A stretch of 64,000 nucleotides of DNA, taken from positions 9,825 through 73,824 of the forward strand of contig CAKVLD010000009.1 of assembly GCA_934755305.1 (NCBI GenBank), given 5' to 3'. The stretch comes from an uncultured Clostridium sp. GTDB lineage: Bacteria > Bacillota > Clostridia > Clostridiales > Clostridiaceae. The notes beneath the pieces were generated by a model. The model was not told where the DNA came from and did no database searches. It was given only the letters and a program-made list of their open reading frames with translations. The position numbers and the translations under genes were made by a program. Below, piece by piece: positions 10,915 to 18,111 of the stretch; positions within the stretch are counted from its first letter, which is position 1; each line of letters starts with the position of its first letter.

Positions 10915-10927
10915 TAGGTATATAATA
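10898..10927 (+). promoter_or_regulatory. Promoter of the metal ABC transporter operon
   Basis: TTGCAA (10898-10903) inside the palindrome, an 18-base spacer, and TATAAT ending at 10927; 31 bases before the ATPase start codon. Confidence 0.65.
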
Positions 10928-10958
10928 GAGTCAGACTAAAATATCAGGAGCTGATTAA

Positions 10959-11615
10959 ATGATAACAATTAAAAATATGAACTTTAGCTATGACAAATCT
11001 TCTCCTCTTTTATTAAAAGATATATCCTTAAATATTCCTAAAGGGGTTTATCTTTCTGTTGTAGGAGAAAATGGTAGTTGTAAAACTACACTAATAAAAC
11101 TTATATTAGGATTACTTTCACCAGTGTCTGGCTCTATTAAAGTACATACATCTAAAATTTCTTATGTCCCACAAAGAGTTGATGGATTTAATTCCGAATT
11201 TCCTATTTCAGTATATGAAATTCTAAAAACTCATGCTAAAGCTCTTCATTTAGATATACCTTCATCTATTAATGAAGCTTTAAAAAAAGTTAATATGGAA
11301 AAGTTTAAGGATACTTTAATCGGAAACTTATCAGGTGGGCAACAACAAAGAATTTTTATAGCTAGAGCTTTAATGGGAAATACTGAATTAATAATTCTAG
11401 ATGAACCATCTACCGGAGTTGATTTAAAAACACAAGAAGAAATTTATTCTATATTAGAATATGTAAATAAAGAATTTGGTACGACTATAATCTCTATTGA
11501 ACATAATATGGATATAGCTTGTAAATATTCTTCTCACATATTAAAAGTCAAAAACGGAACTATAGAGTATAAAACTGTTTGTCAGTTTAGAGATGAGTTC
11601 CCTATAGGAGGTTAG
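10959..11615 (+). CDS. Zinc/manganese-type ABC transporter, ATP-binding protein
   Basis: Drives metal uptake by ATP hydrolysis together with the permease that follows at 11621. The 218-residue protein has a Walker A region reading GENGSCKTT (residues 36-44), the signature LSGGQQQR, Walker B IILDEPSTGVD and the H-loop IEHNMD. The residue before the Walker A lysine is Cys41 instead of the usual Gly; AdcC-like proteins are known to tolerate small residues here. Sequence style fits ZnuC/AdcC. Only a 5-base gap separates it from the permease, and no metal-binding lipoprotein gene is in the window. Probable Fur-family (Zur-like) repression through the upstream palindrome. Confidence 0.88.
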   Translation: MITIKNMNFSYDKSSPLLLKDISLNIPKGVYLSVVGENGSCKTTLIKLILGLLSPVSGSIKVHTSKISYVPQRVDGFNSEFPISVYEILKTHAKALHLDIPSSINEALKKVNMEKFKDTLIGNLSGGQQQRIFIARALMGNTELIILDEPSTGVDLKTQEEIYSILEYVNKEFGTTIISIEHNMDIACKYSSHILKVKNGTIEYKTVCQFRDEFPIGG

Positions 11616-11620
11616 TATAT

Positions 11621-12418
11621 ATGTTTCAATATGAATTTATGCAAAACGCTATGATTGCAGGACTTATTGTATCTATATTATGTCCTACTATAGGATTATT
11701 TATAGTTCTTAGGCGTAATTCCATGCTTGGAGATACATTATCTCATTCATCCTTTGCTGGTGTAGCTATAGGATTAGTTCTTGGCGTTAATCCTATTTTA
11801 TCTTCTTTTATATTTACTACTTTATGTGCTATCATTATAGAATTTTTAAGAGGCTATTTTAAAAAATATGCAGAACTTGTTATGTCTATTGTATTAACAT
11901 TGTCTCTAGGTATAGCAATTATATTAATAAGTTCTGGTAAAACTACCGCTAAAGTTAATTCAATATTATTTGGTAGTATACTTACAATTTCTTCAGAAGA
12001 TTTAATTATAATCTCTATAGCAGGTGTTATATGTTTACTTATACTTGCTTTAATATATAACAAATTAGTATATGTAATTTTTGATGAAGAAGGAGCTAAA
12101 ACAGCAGGAATAAGAGTTAATTTTATAAACTATTTATTTAGTATCTTAGTTGGGGCAACAATTTCATTATCTATACGAGTTATGGGTATATTAGTTATAT
12201 CTTCAATTATAGTAGTTCCTGTTGCAACTGCTATGCAACTAAAAAAGAGTTTTAGCAAAACATTATTCTTTTCTATTTTATTTGGATTTATTGATATAAT
12301 TTTAGGTTTAATTGCTTCTTACTATTTAAACTCCGCATCTGGAGGTACTATTGCTGTTACTTCTGTAATTGTATTAATCCTTACTATAATAATTAATAAC
12401 TTCAAAAATAAAAGATAG
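11621..12418 (+). CDS. Zinc/manganese-type ABC transporter, permease
   Basis: Membrane channel of the metal importer, 265 residues with about eight hydrophobic segments. The GDTLSHSSFAGVAIG block after the first helices and the RVMGILVISSIIVVPVATAMQL segment are hallmarks of the ABC-3 (ZnuB/MntB/TroC) family. TAGGAGG lies before the ATG. It ends at a bidirectional terminator facing the Fur-family gene. Whether zinc or manganese is carried cannot be decided from sequence; the neighbouring MntP-like gene keeps manganese open. Confidence 0.9.
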   Translation: MFQYEFMQNAMIAGLIVSILCPTIGLFIVLRRNSMLGDTLSHSSFAGVAIGLVLGVNPILSSFIFTTLCAIIIEFLRGYFKKYAELVMSIVLTLSLGIAIILISSGKTTAKVNSILFGSILTISSEDLIIISIAGVICLLILALIYNKLVYVIFDEEGAKTAGIRVNFINYLFSILVGATISLSIRVMGILVISSIIVVPVATAMQLKKSFSKTLFFSILFGFIDIILGLIASYYLNSASGGTIAVTSVIVLILTIIINNFKNKR

Positions 12419-12443
12419 GTTTTTTATTAAAAACCTATCTTTT
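12410..12443. terminator. Bidirectional terminator between the ABC permease and the Fur-family gene
   Basis: Stem AAAAGATAGGTTTTT / AAAAACCTATCTTTT with T-runs on both strands; it overlaps the 3' ends of both convergent genes. Confidence 0.8.
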
Positions 12444-12851
12444 ATTATGCTGACATTCTTCACATACTCCTGTCATTATAAGATTATGCTCTGTTAAGGT
12501 AAAGCCTGTTTCACTTTGAACCATCTCTTCAAATTGCTTCATAGGGCAAGGTACTTCAATTTCTTTTTTACATACACTACACCTAATTAAATGCTTATGC
12601 TCTTCTCCTTTTAATTTATAAGAAAATATCCCATCCTTTGATGCAAATTTATCTACAATTCCTTTTTCTTCAAATAATTCTAACGCTCTATATACAGTAC
12701 TTAAATTAATATTAACCCCATACTCCTTACACTTCCCAAAAATCAATTCAACTCCCATACTTTTATGATAATTAGTTAGAACTTTTAAAATCGCAACTCT
12801 TCCCTTAGTTACTTTTAAATCGTATTTTCTTAGAAGCTCTTCAAACTTCAT
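12435..12851 (-). CDS. Fur-family metal-responsive repressor (Zur-like?)
   Basis: DNA-binding repressor that senses a metal. The 138-residue protein has the winged-helix N-terminal part (VTKGRVAILKVL, LSTVYRALELFEEKG), the HKHLIRCSVC dimerisation region and two CxxC pairs (CSVC and CEEC) forming the structural zinc site of Fur/Zur/PerR proteins. Convergent with the zinc/manganese ABC genes, whose promoter carries a Fur-type palindrome, so it is the obvious candidate regulator. The ATG at 12851 was preferred over an in-frame GTG at 12863 because GGGTGA sits just before the ATG. Metal specificity is inferred. Confidence 0.88.
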   Translation of the reverse strand: MKFEELLRKYDLKVTKGRVAILKVLTNYHKSMGVELIFGKCKEYGVNINLSTVYRALELFEEKGIVDKFASKDGIFSYKLKGEEHKHLIRCSVCKKEIEVPCPMKQFEEMVQSETGFTLTEHNLIMTGVCEECQHNKR

Positions 12852-12915
12852 GATATCACCCACAATTCAATGCCTATTTATATTTAAATTATATCACAAA
12901 TATTTAATAAGGTTT

Positions 12916-13467
12916 CTAAAAAAATATCATCTTAAAGGAAAATATTATTAATGCTGTACCACCAAAGAAATCTGCATATTTACTTATAAAATTAATTTTT
13001 TTTATAAATTTACATAAATAAAAACCAATAGTACAAATTAATAATGTAATCAATCCAATCAAAAGACAATTTACTAATAAAGTTAGTAAAGATGTTAATT
13101 TATTAAACAAAGTAAATGCAACTACTATAGCATCAATACTAACTGATATACCTAAAATAATTATCATAGAATTTTTGGTTAATATAGATTCTTCTTTTTC
13201 TTTTAGTCCATCTACTATCATTAAGATACCTATAATACCTATAACTATTCCACCCATGGTATCTGAAATAGGTATTATATTTTTATTAAAATAGCAGCCT
13301 ATTATTCCACCTACTAAAGTTAAAAGAAATTGAAAGAATCCAAAAGAAATTATATAACCTATTTTTTGATTTTTATTTACTGACTCATTAACACCTACAC
13401 TTAAGGTTACTCCTAAAGCATCCATAGCTAAAGCAGTGCCAATAATTATTAACTGTAAAATATCCAT
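12916..13467 (-). CDS. MntP/YtaF-like membrane protein (putative manganese exporter family)
   Basis: A 183-residue protein with six hydrophobic segments in two related halves. Each half has the conserved small-residue/Asp motif of the MntP (DUF204) family: AMDALGV near the N-terminus and SIDAIVVA in the second half. Family members include E. coli MntP, a Mn(II) efflux pump, and sporulation protein YtaF. It lies upstream of the Fur-family gene in the same orientation with a 64-base gap, so the locus combines import, export and regulation of divalent metals. No yybP-ykoY-like riboswitch was recognised upstream. Confidence 0.75.
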   Translation of the reverse strand: MDILQLIIIGTALAMDALGVTLSVGVNESVNKNQKIGYIISFGFFQFLLTLVGGIIGCYFNKNIIPISDTMGGIVIGIIGILMIVDGLKEKEESILTKNSMIIILGISVSIDAIVVAFTLFNKLTSLLTLLVNCLLIGLITLLICTIGFYLCKFIKKINFISKYADFFGGTALIIFSFKMIFF

Positions 13468-13660
13468 TAAAACCTCACATATAAATTATTTACCTTTAAT
13501 ATACATAGTTTCAAAATTAAATTTATATGCATTTTTTTATTTTCTCTTTATTAATACGCCTTTTTAGTGTATAGTATTTATATAGAGTAGTTAATTAATG
13601 TATATTGTATATCATATTAATATAAATAATTAAAATTAAGACATATTAAAGGAGGCTATT

Positions 13661-14878
13661 ATGCGAAACTGTATAATTGCACAATCAGGTGGCCCTACTT
13701 CTGTTATTAATTCAAGTGTTGTAGGATTATTAAAAGCAAATACTAAACTAAAGAAGTACGATAAAATTTATGGAGGCTTAAACGGTATAGAAGGTATACT
13801 AAATGAAAATATTATTGAATTATCCTCAATAGATGATAATGATATAGAAACCTTCAAATACACACCATCTTCTGGTCTTGGTTCTTGTAGATATAAAATG
13901 AAAAATGCAGATAAATCTACAGAAGAATATGATAAATTAATAGAAATACTAAATAAATTAGAAATAAAAACATTTTTCTATATTGGTGGTAATGATTCAA
14001 TGGATACTACTGCCAAGCTTGGAAAATACGCCAAAGAGAATTCACTTGATATAAGCTTTATAGGTATTCCTAAAACTATAGATAATGATTTAATGTATAC
14101 AGATCATACTCCTGGCTTTGGAAGTGCTGCAAAATTCATTGCAACTACTACTTTAGAGACATATTTAGATGCATCCGTATATACTAATAATGGAATATTC
14201 ATATTAGAAACTATGGGAAGAGATACTGGTTGGCTTGCTGCTTCTGCATGTATGGCTACATATAATGGTAAGCCAGTAGCTGACTTTATATATTTACCAG
14301 AAAAGCCTTTTGATACAGCTGATTTTTTACAAGATGTAAGAAAAAAATTCGAAGAACAAAATCAAGTATTTATAGTAGTATCTGAAGGAATTAGAACTGC
14401 TGAAGGAAAATTCTTATCTGAAATGGCTTGTAGCGCTCAAGATACTTTTGGGCATGCTCAACTTGGAGGTGTATGCCAATATTTAAAAAATGCTATTTTA
14501 GATGCTGGTATAACTAACAGAGTTAAAGCGCTTGAACTTGGAGTACTTCAAAGATGTGCTATGCATTGTGCTTCACAAACTGATATTAATGAAGCCTTAG
14601 AAGCTGGAGCTAAAGCATTAGAATTAGCTTCTTCTGAAACTAATGGACATATGATTTGCTTTAATAGAACTTCAAATGATCCTTATACTATTTCTTATGA
14701 CTTAGTTGAAGCATCAAAGGTAGCTAATAATGTTAAGTACTTCCCTACTGAATGGATTAATGAAAAAGGAAATCATATTACTTATGAAGGTATTAAATAT
14801 TTTAAACCTTTAATTGAAGGAGTTCCTACTTTATACACATATAACAATATACCACAGTATAAAGTATTTACTAAATAA
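13661..14878 (+). CDS. 6-phosphofructokinase, PPi-dependent type
   Basis: Phosphorylates fructose 6-phosphate in glycolysis, or runs in reverse, probably with pyrophosphate. The 405-residue protein has GGNDSMDT and PKTIDNDL. In this superfamily an Asp in the first motif and a Lys in the second are the residues that mark PPi use, where ATP enzymes have Gly-Gly-Asp-Gly and PGTIDND; the ATP/PPi choice is therefore readable, although the first Asp of the GGDD motif is Asn here. GFGSAAK and ETMGRDTGWLAA complete the active site. ATG follows AAAGGAGG. Monocistronic. Confidence 0.88.
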   Translation: MRNCIIAQSGGPTSVINSSVVGLLKANTKLKKYDKIYGGLNGIEGILNENIIELSSIDDNDIETFKYTPSSGLGSCRYKMKNADKSTEEYDKLIEILNKLEIKTFFYIGGNDSMDTTAKLGKYAKENSLDISFIGIPKTIDNDLMYTDHTPGFGSAAKFIATTTLETYLDASVYTNNGIFILETMGRDTGWLAASACMATYNGKPVADFIYLPEKPFDTADFLQDVRKKFEEQNQVFIVVSEGIRTAEGKFLSEMACSAQDTFGHAQLGGVCQYLKNAILDAGITNRVKALELGVLQRCAMHCASQTDINEALEAGAKALELASSETNGHMICFNRTSNDPYTISYDLVEASKVANNVKYFPTEWINEKGNHITYEGIKYFKPLIEGVPTLYTYNNIPQYKVFTK

Positions 14879-14898
14879 ATCAAACATATAATTACCTA

Positions 14899-14934
14899 AA
14901 AATGACGTAGACTTTAAAAGTCTGCGTCATTTTT
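14899..14934. terminator. Bidirectional terminator after phosphofructokinase
   Basis: Near-perfect stem AAATGACGTAGACTTT / AGTCTGCGTCATTT followed by T6. The stop codon of the convergent 97-residue gene lies in its loop. Confidence 0.8.
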
Positions 14935-15207
14935 TATTTCTTCATAAATATATATATAAGCTGGTAAAACTTCATCATATATTATGCTCCAAACTGCTTC
15001 TATTATGATAATCCCTAAATAACCTAAAGGTAAAAATAGGAATACAACAAAAAATATTATAAATATAAATGTTGTAAAAAGTTTATAAACATCCTTTACT
15101 ATTAAAGTTCTTCCACAATTAGGACATATAATCTTATCAAAAGAATCTTGCTTTAGTAAATATTTTGCATCTATTTCGTAGTCGCACCTTTCACATCTTC
15201 TTTTCAA
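14914..15207 (-). CDS. Zinc-ribbon membrane protein (TIGR04104-like)
   Basis: A 97-residue protein: an N-terminal zinc ribbon with CERC and CPNC about 21 residues apart, then two hydrophobic segments (residues about 45-75). This cxxc-20-cxxc layout with a membrane tail resembles a small Firmicute family annotated TIGR04104; function unknown. Its last codons form part of the terminator shared with the phosphofructokinase gene. It lies 33 bases after the aminotransferase gene and may be co-transcribed with it. Confidence 0.65.
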   Translation of the reverse strand: MKRRCERCDYEIDAKYLLKQDSFDKIICPNCGRTLIVKDVYKLFTTFIFIIFFVVFLFLPLGYLGIIIIEAVWSIIYDEVLPAYIYIYEEIKNDADF

Positions 15208-15240
15208 CTTACTATATTTCCCCCTAAGAAATATTACTTA

Positions 15241-16521
15241 TTATTTTTTTGCTATATCTTCAATTGCATTTAGAAAACTATCTACTTCCTCTTCTTTATT
15301 ATATATACCAAAGCTTGCTCTTATCATACCTGGCATCTTTTTATTTTTATTGTATATAAATGCACTAGCTGCTTTTTCACTCATATGCATAAGCCTTCTA
15401 CAATATGGGTGTGCGCAAAACCATCCTTGTCTAACTGAAATCCCATAAAATTTCGCTAATATTTCTGCTACATCATGATGAAATATATTTCCTACATTAA
15501 ATACTCCTATACCTAACCTATCTTCCCTATTAATTATATCTCCATAGTTAATTATATTAGGTATGCACTGTAAACCATCTAGTAATTTATTTTTTAATTT
15601 TTCTTCTATTCCTCCTATTGTTTCAAAACCTATCTCATCTAATTTACTTAAAGATTTTGCTATAGCAATTGAACCAAAAAAGTTTGGAGTACCAGCTTCA
15701 TCTTTTTCTGGAGATAACAAATACTTAACTTCCTTATCCATAACAAATTCTACTGTGCCACCACCATCATTATCTGGTAAATTATTATCAAACTCTTCTT
15801 TAAGACCTACTATTGCTCCTCCTCCAAAAGGTGCATATAATTTATGCCCTGAAAATACCAAAAAATCAATTCGTTCTTCTTCACATTCTCCCCACATATC
15901 TACTTTTTTATGTGGAACTAATTGAGCACCATCTATTATTATTTTTGCTCTATATTTATGAGCTATCCTAGCTATATTATGAATTTTATTAATATACCCT
16001 GTAACATTTGATGCTCCTGTAACACTTACGTATCTCACTTTACCTTTATAGTGATTTAATTTTTTTTCTAAATCATCTAACCTCAATCTACCTAATATAT
16101 CAACATCTACATAATCAACTTTCCACCTTCTACGCCAAGGCAAATCATTTGAATGATGCTCCATCCTTGTAGTTAAAAGGACATCATCTTTTTTATGCTT
16201 AAAAGTTCTAGATAATTTGTTTATACCATCTGTAGTATTATTTACGTATATTACAGTATATTTATTTTTTTCTTTTATATTAAAAAAATTCAAAATATAT
16301 TCTTTTGATTCATTATATAAATTAGTTGTAAACTCTGCTTTATACCCTGCACCTCTTCCTATTGAACCATAATAATTACTTAAACTTATAATAGATTCCA
16401 ATATATTCCTGAAAGGTGGAGTTGTTGCTGCATTATCAAAATTTATAGTTCTAACTCTCTTTCCATCAACCGTATCAATTTCAAAATCTATTCCCACTAA
16501 TAAATCACTAAAATTTATCAT
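15241..16521 (-). CDS. Class V aminotransferase (cysteine desulfurase-like)
   Basis: PLP-dependent fold-type I enzyme, 426 residues. Readable motifs are NFDNAATTPP at the N-terminus, TRMEHHSNDLPWR, IDGAQLVPHKKVDM and the PLP-binding lysine in FSGHKLYAPFGGGAIVG, matching the class V/SufS-like family. The C-terminal part has FCAHPYCRRL, which could supply a cysteine but is not in the usual loop sequence of NifS/SufS, so the sulfur-mobilising role is uncertain. No Suf or Isc genes accompany it. Start is the ATG at 16521, five bases after GGAGG; the GTG at 16533 would overlap that site. Confidence 0.82.
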   Translation of the reverse strand: MINFSDLLVGIDFEIDTVDGKRVRTINFDNAATTPPFRNILESIISLSNYYGSIGRGAGYKAEFTTNLYNESKEYILNFFNIKEKNKYTVIYVNNTTDGINKLSRTFKHKKDDVLLTTRMEHHSNDLPWRRRWKVDYVDVDILGRLRLDDLEKKLNHYKGKVRYVSVTGASNVTGYINKIHNIARIAHKYRAKIIIDGAQLVPHKKVDMWGECEEERIDFLVFSGHKLYAPFGGGAIVGLKEEFDNNLPDNDGGGTVEFVMDKEVKYLLSPEKDEAGTPNFFGSIAIAKSLSKLDEIGFETIGGIEEKLKNKLLDGLQCIPNIINYGDIINREDRLGIGVFNVGNIFHHDVAEILAKFYGISVRQGWFCAHPYCRRLMHMSEKAASAFIYNKNKKMPGMIRASFGIYNKEEEVDSFLNAIEDIAKK

Positions 16522-16676
16522 GTTCTCCTCCACTATGAACTTCCTCCACTATATCTTATTCTAAAGTCTTTACTAAGGTTCTATAGAAAGTTATTAATTC
16601 ATAATATTTAAGGTAACAACTATATTTTTAATACATATACTTTAATTAATGAGTAATTTTTTTTTGGAGGATTTTA

Positions 16677-17348
16677 ATGAACCCTGATAAGAAATATATG
16701 ACTAAAAATAAAGAAGAGGACTTAAAATTAGTTCCTTTTATGATGAATCAGGACAACAAAGATATGCCTTTGATTGGTTGGATACCAATTTTCATACTTA
16801 ATAAAGATAATAAAAAAGCAGTACCAGCTAATGCAATGATACTTCCTAGCAATATATCTAACTTAGATTTTGATACCTTTAACAATACTTTTGGAAACAC
16901 TTTAAATTTACAACCTTTTGATAGTAAAGGGTTAAATTTAAATATGCAACCTTGGAATCCAAGCAATTCTTCTATAACACCGCCTGATTCTATTAATGCT
17001 AATTACGATAAAAGTGTAAAAAATGCTACTAGTAGCCCTAATGTATTTCCTGAAGATTATAGTAGCGATGACTTATTTATTTATAATACTCAAGGTTATA
17101 CCTCTTCTAATAATAGATTAGATGAAAAAGTTACAGAAATACTTAAAAACCTTGATTTTAATCTAGATGAGGATACTGATTTAATAAGACATTGTTCAGA
17201 TAAACGTATTGAAAAAATATATGATATTATTGAAAAAAATCATCCTGAGATATGTGCTTTAATGGATAACTACAATATACCATCCCCTATTTCTAAACTT
17301 ATTATTAGAAGAACTATTAAAGTAGCTTTAGAACATTGTAAAGGATAG
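16677..17348 (+). CDS. Unrecognised protein paired with a DUF4397 gene
   Basis: A 223-residue soluble protein. The middle (residues about 60-150) is rich in Asn, Ser, Pro and Asp and looks disordered; the last 70 residues are helical, with IRHCSDKRIEKIYDIIEKNHPEICALMD. No signal peptide or membrane segment. ATG follows TTGGAGG. Its stop overlaps the ribosome binding site of the next gene, so the two are translated as a unit. I do not recognise the family; the pairing suggests a common complex or surface layer, possibly spore-related, which is inference only. Confidence 0.75.
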   Translation: MNPDKKYMTKNKEEDLKLVPFMMNQDNKDMPLIGWIPIFILNKDNKKAVPANAMILPSNISNLDFDTFNNTFGNTLNLQPFDSKGLNLNMQPWNPSNSSITPPDSINANYDKSVKNATSSPNVFPEDYSSDDLFIYNTQGYTSSNNRLDEKVTEILKNLDFNLDEDTDLIRHCSDKRIEKIYDIIEKNHPEICALMDNYNIPSPISKLIIRRTIKVALEHCKG

Positions 17349-17360
17349 GTGATAAATTAT

Positions 17361-18044
17361 ATGTTTTTATTTAGAGATGCTCTTCCTAACTTACAAGGTA
17401 AAGCAAGGTTTTTCCATGCAGCAGCAGGAGCTGAAGCTGTAGATATTTATAGTGATGGTTCTCCCTTAGCTACAAATTTAGATTTCGGCGAAGTTACGCC
17501 CTATAAAGATATTAAACCTGGAAAACATAAAATAGAAATCTTTAAAGCTAGTACTAAGTCTACTCCACTTTATACTGATACTATAGAAATTATACCTAAT
17601 GAAATAGTAACTCTTAGTGCCGTTCTTTTAGAAAGTACATTAACTTTATTTACCTTAAAAGATAATCCGCCTAAAAACGTTAATGAATTAACTTTTTTAA
17701 GATTTATTAATTTTTCTCCTGATGCACCACTTTTATCTCTTTCTTTACCTGATAGTGAAGATACTTTATTTAATGGTGTTGAATATTTAGAAACTACTGG
17801 ATTTTACCCTTTAAGTGGAGGTTTATATAACTTTCTTGTGACTGCAACAACTGATTCTTCTTATAGAAAGTTTATTAATTCCGTTCAGCTTAACCCAAAT
17901 TCTTCTCATACAATATTTGTTATAGGATTAGCTACTGGTAGTCCTGAACTTGGTTATGTATTGACTGAAGATGGTTATAATAATCAAAAAACTACTATAG
18001 AAGAAGAAAAACCTTTTACAAATCAACAAAATATTGATTTATAA
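17361..18044 (+). CDS. DUF4397 domain protein
   Basis: A 227-residue protein with two repeats of a beta-sandwich domain. Each repeat starts with a phrase such as ARFFHAAAGAEAVDIYSDG or LRFINFSPDAPLLSLSL and continues through a turn like YKDIKPGKHKIEI or YPLSGGLYNFLV; this is the DUF4397 pattern. No signal peptide is present. Start set to the ATG at 17361 because AGGTGA lies 7 bases upstream, overlapping the stop of the preceding gene; an in-frame GTG at 17349 is part of that overlap. The strong hairpin at 18058 ends the two-gene unit. Confidence 0.8.
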   Translation: MFLFRDALPNLQGKARFFHAAAGAEAVDIYSDGSPLATNLDFGEVTPYKDIKPGKHKIEIFKASTKSTPLYTDTIEIIPNEIVTLSAVLLESTLTLFTLKDNPPKNVNELTFLRFINFSPDAPLLSLSLPDSEDTLFNGVEYLETTGFYPLSGGLYNFLVTATTDSSYRKFINSVQLNPNSSHTIFVIGLATGSPELGYVLTEDGYNNQKTTIEEEKPFTNQQNIDL

Positions 18045-18057
18045 TATTTCTTCAAAA

Positions 18058-18101
18058 ATAAAGGTGAGAAAGTTTCAAATTATAACTTTCTCACCTTTAT
18101 T
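18058..18101. terminator. Bidirectional terminator
   Basis: Perfect stem ATAAAGGTGAGAAAGTT / AACTTTCTCACCTTTAT with a 9-base loop, shared by the DUF4397 unit and the convergent secreted-protein gene. Confidence 0.85.
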
Positions 18102-18111
18102 AATTTTTATA

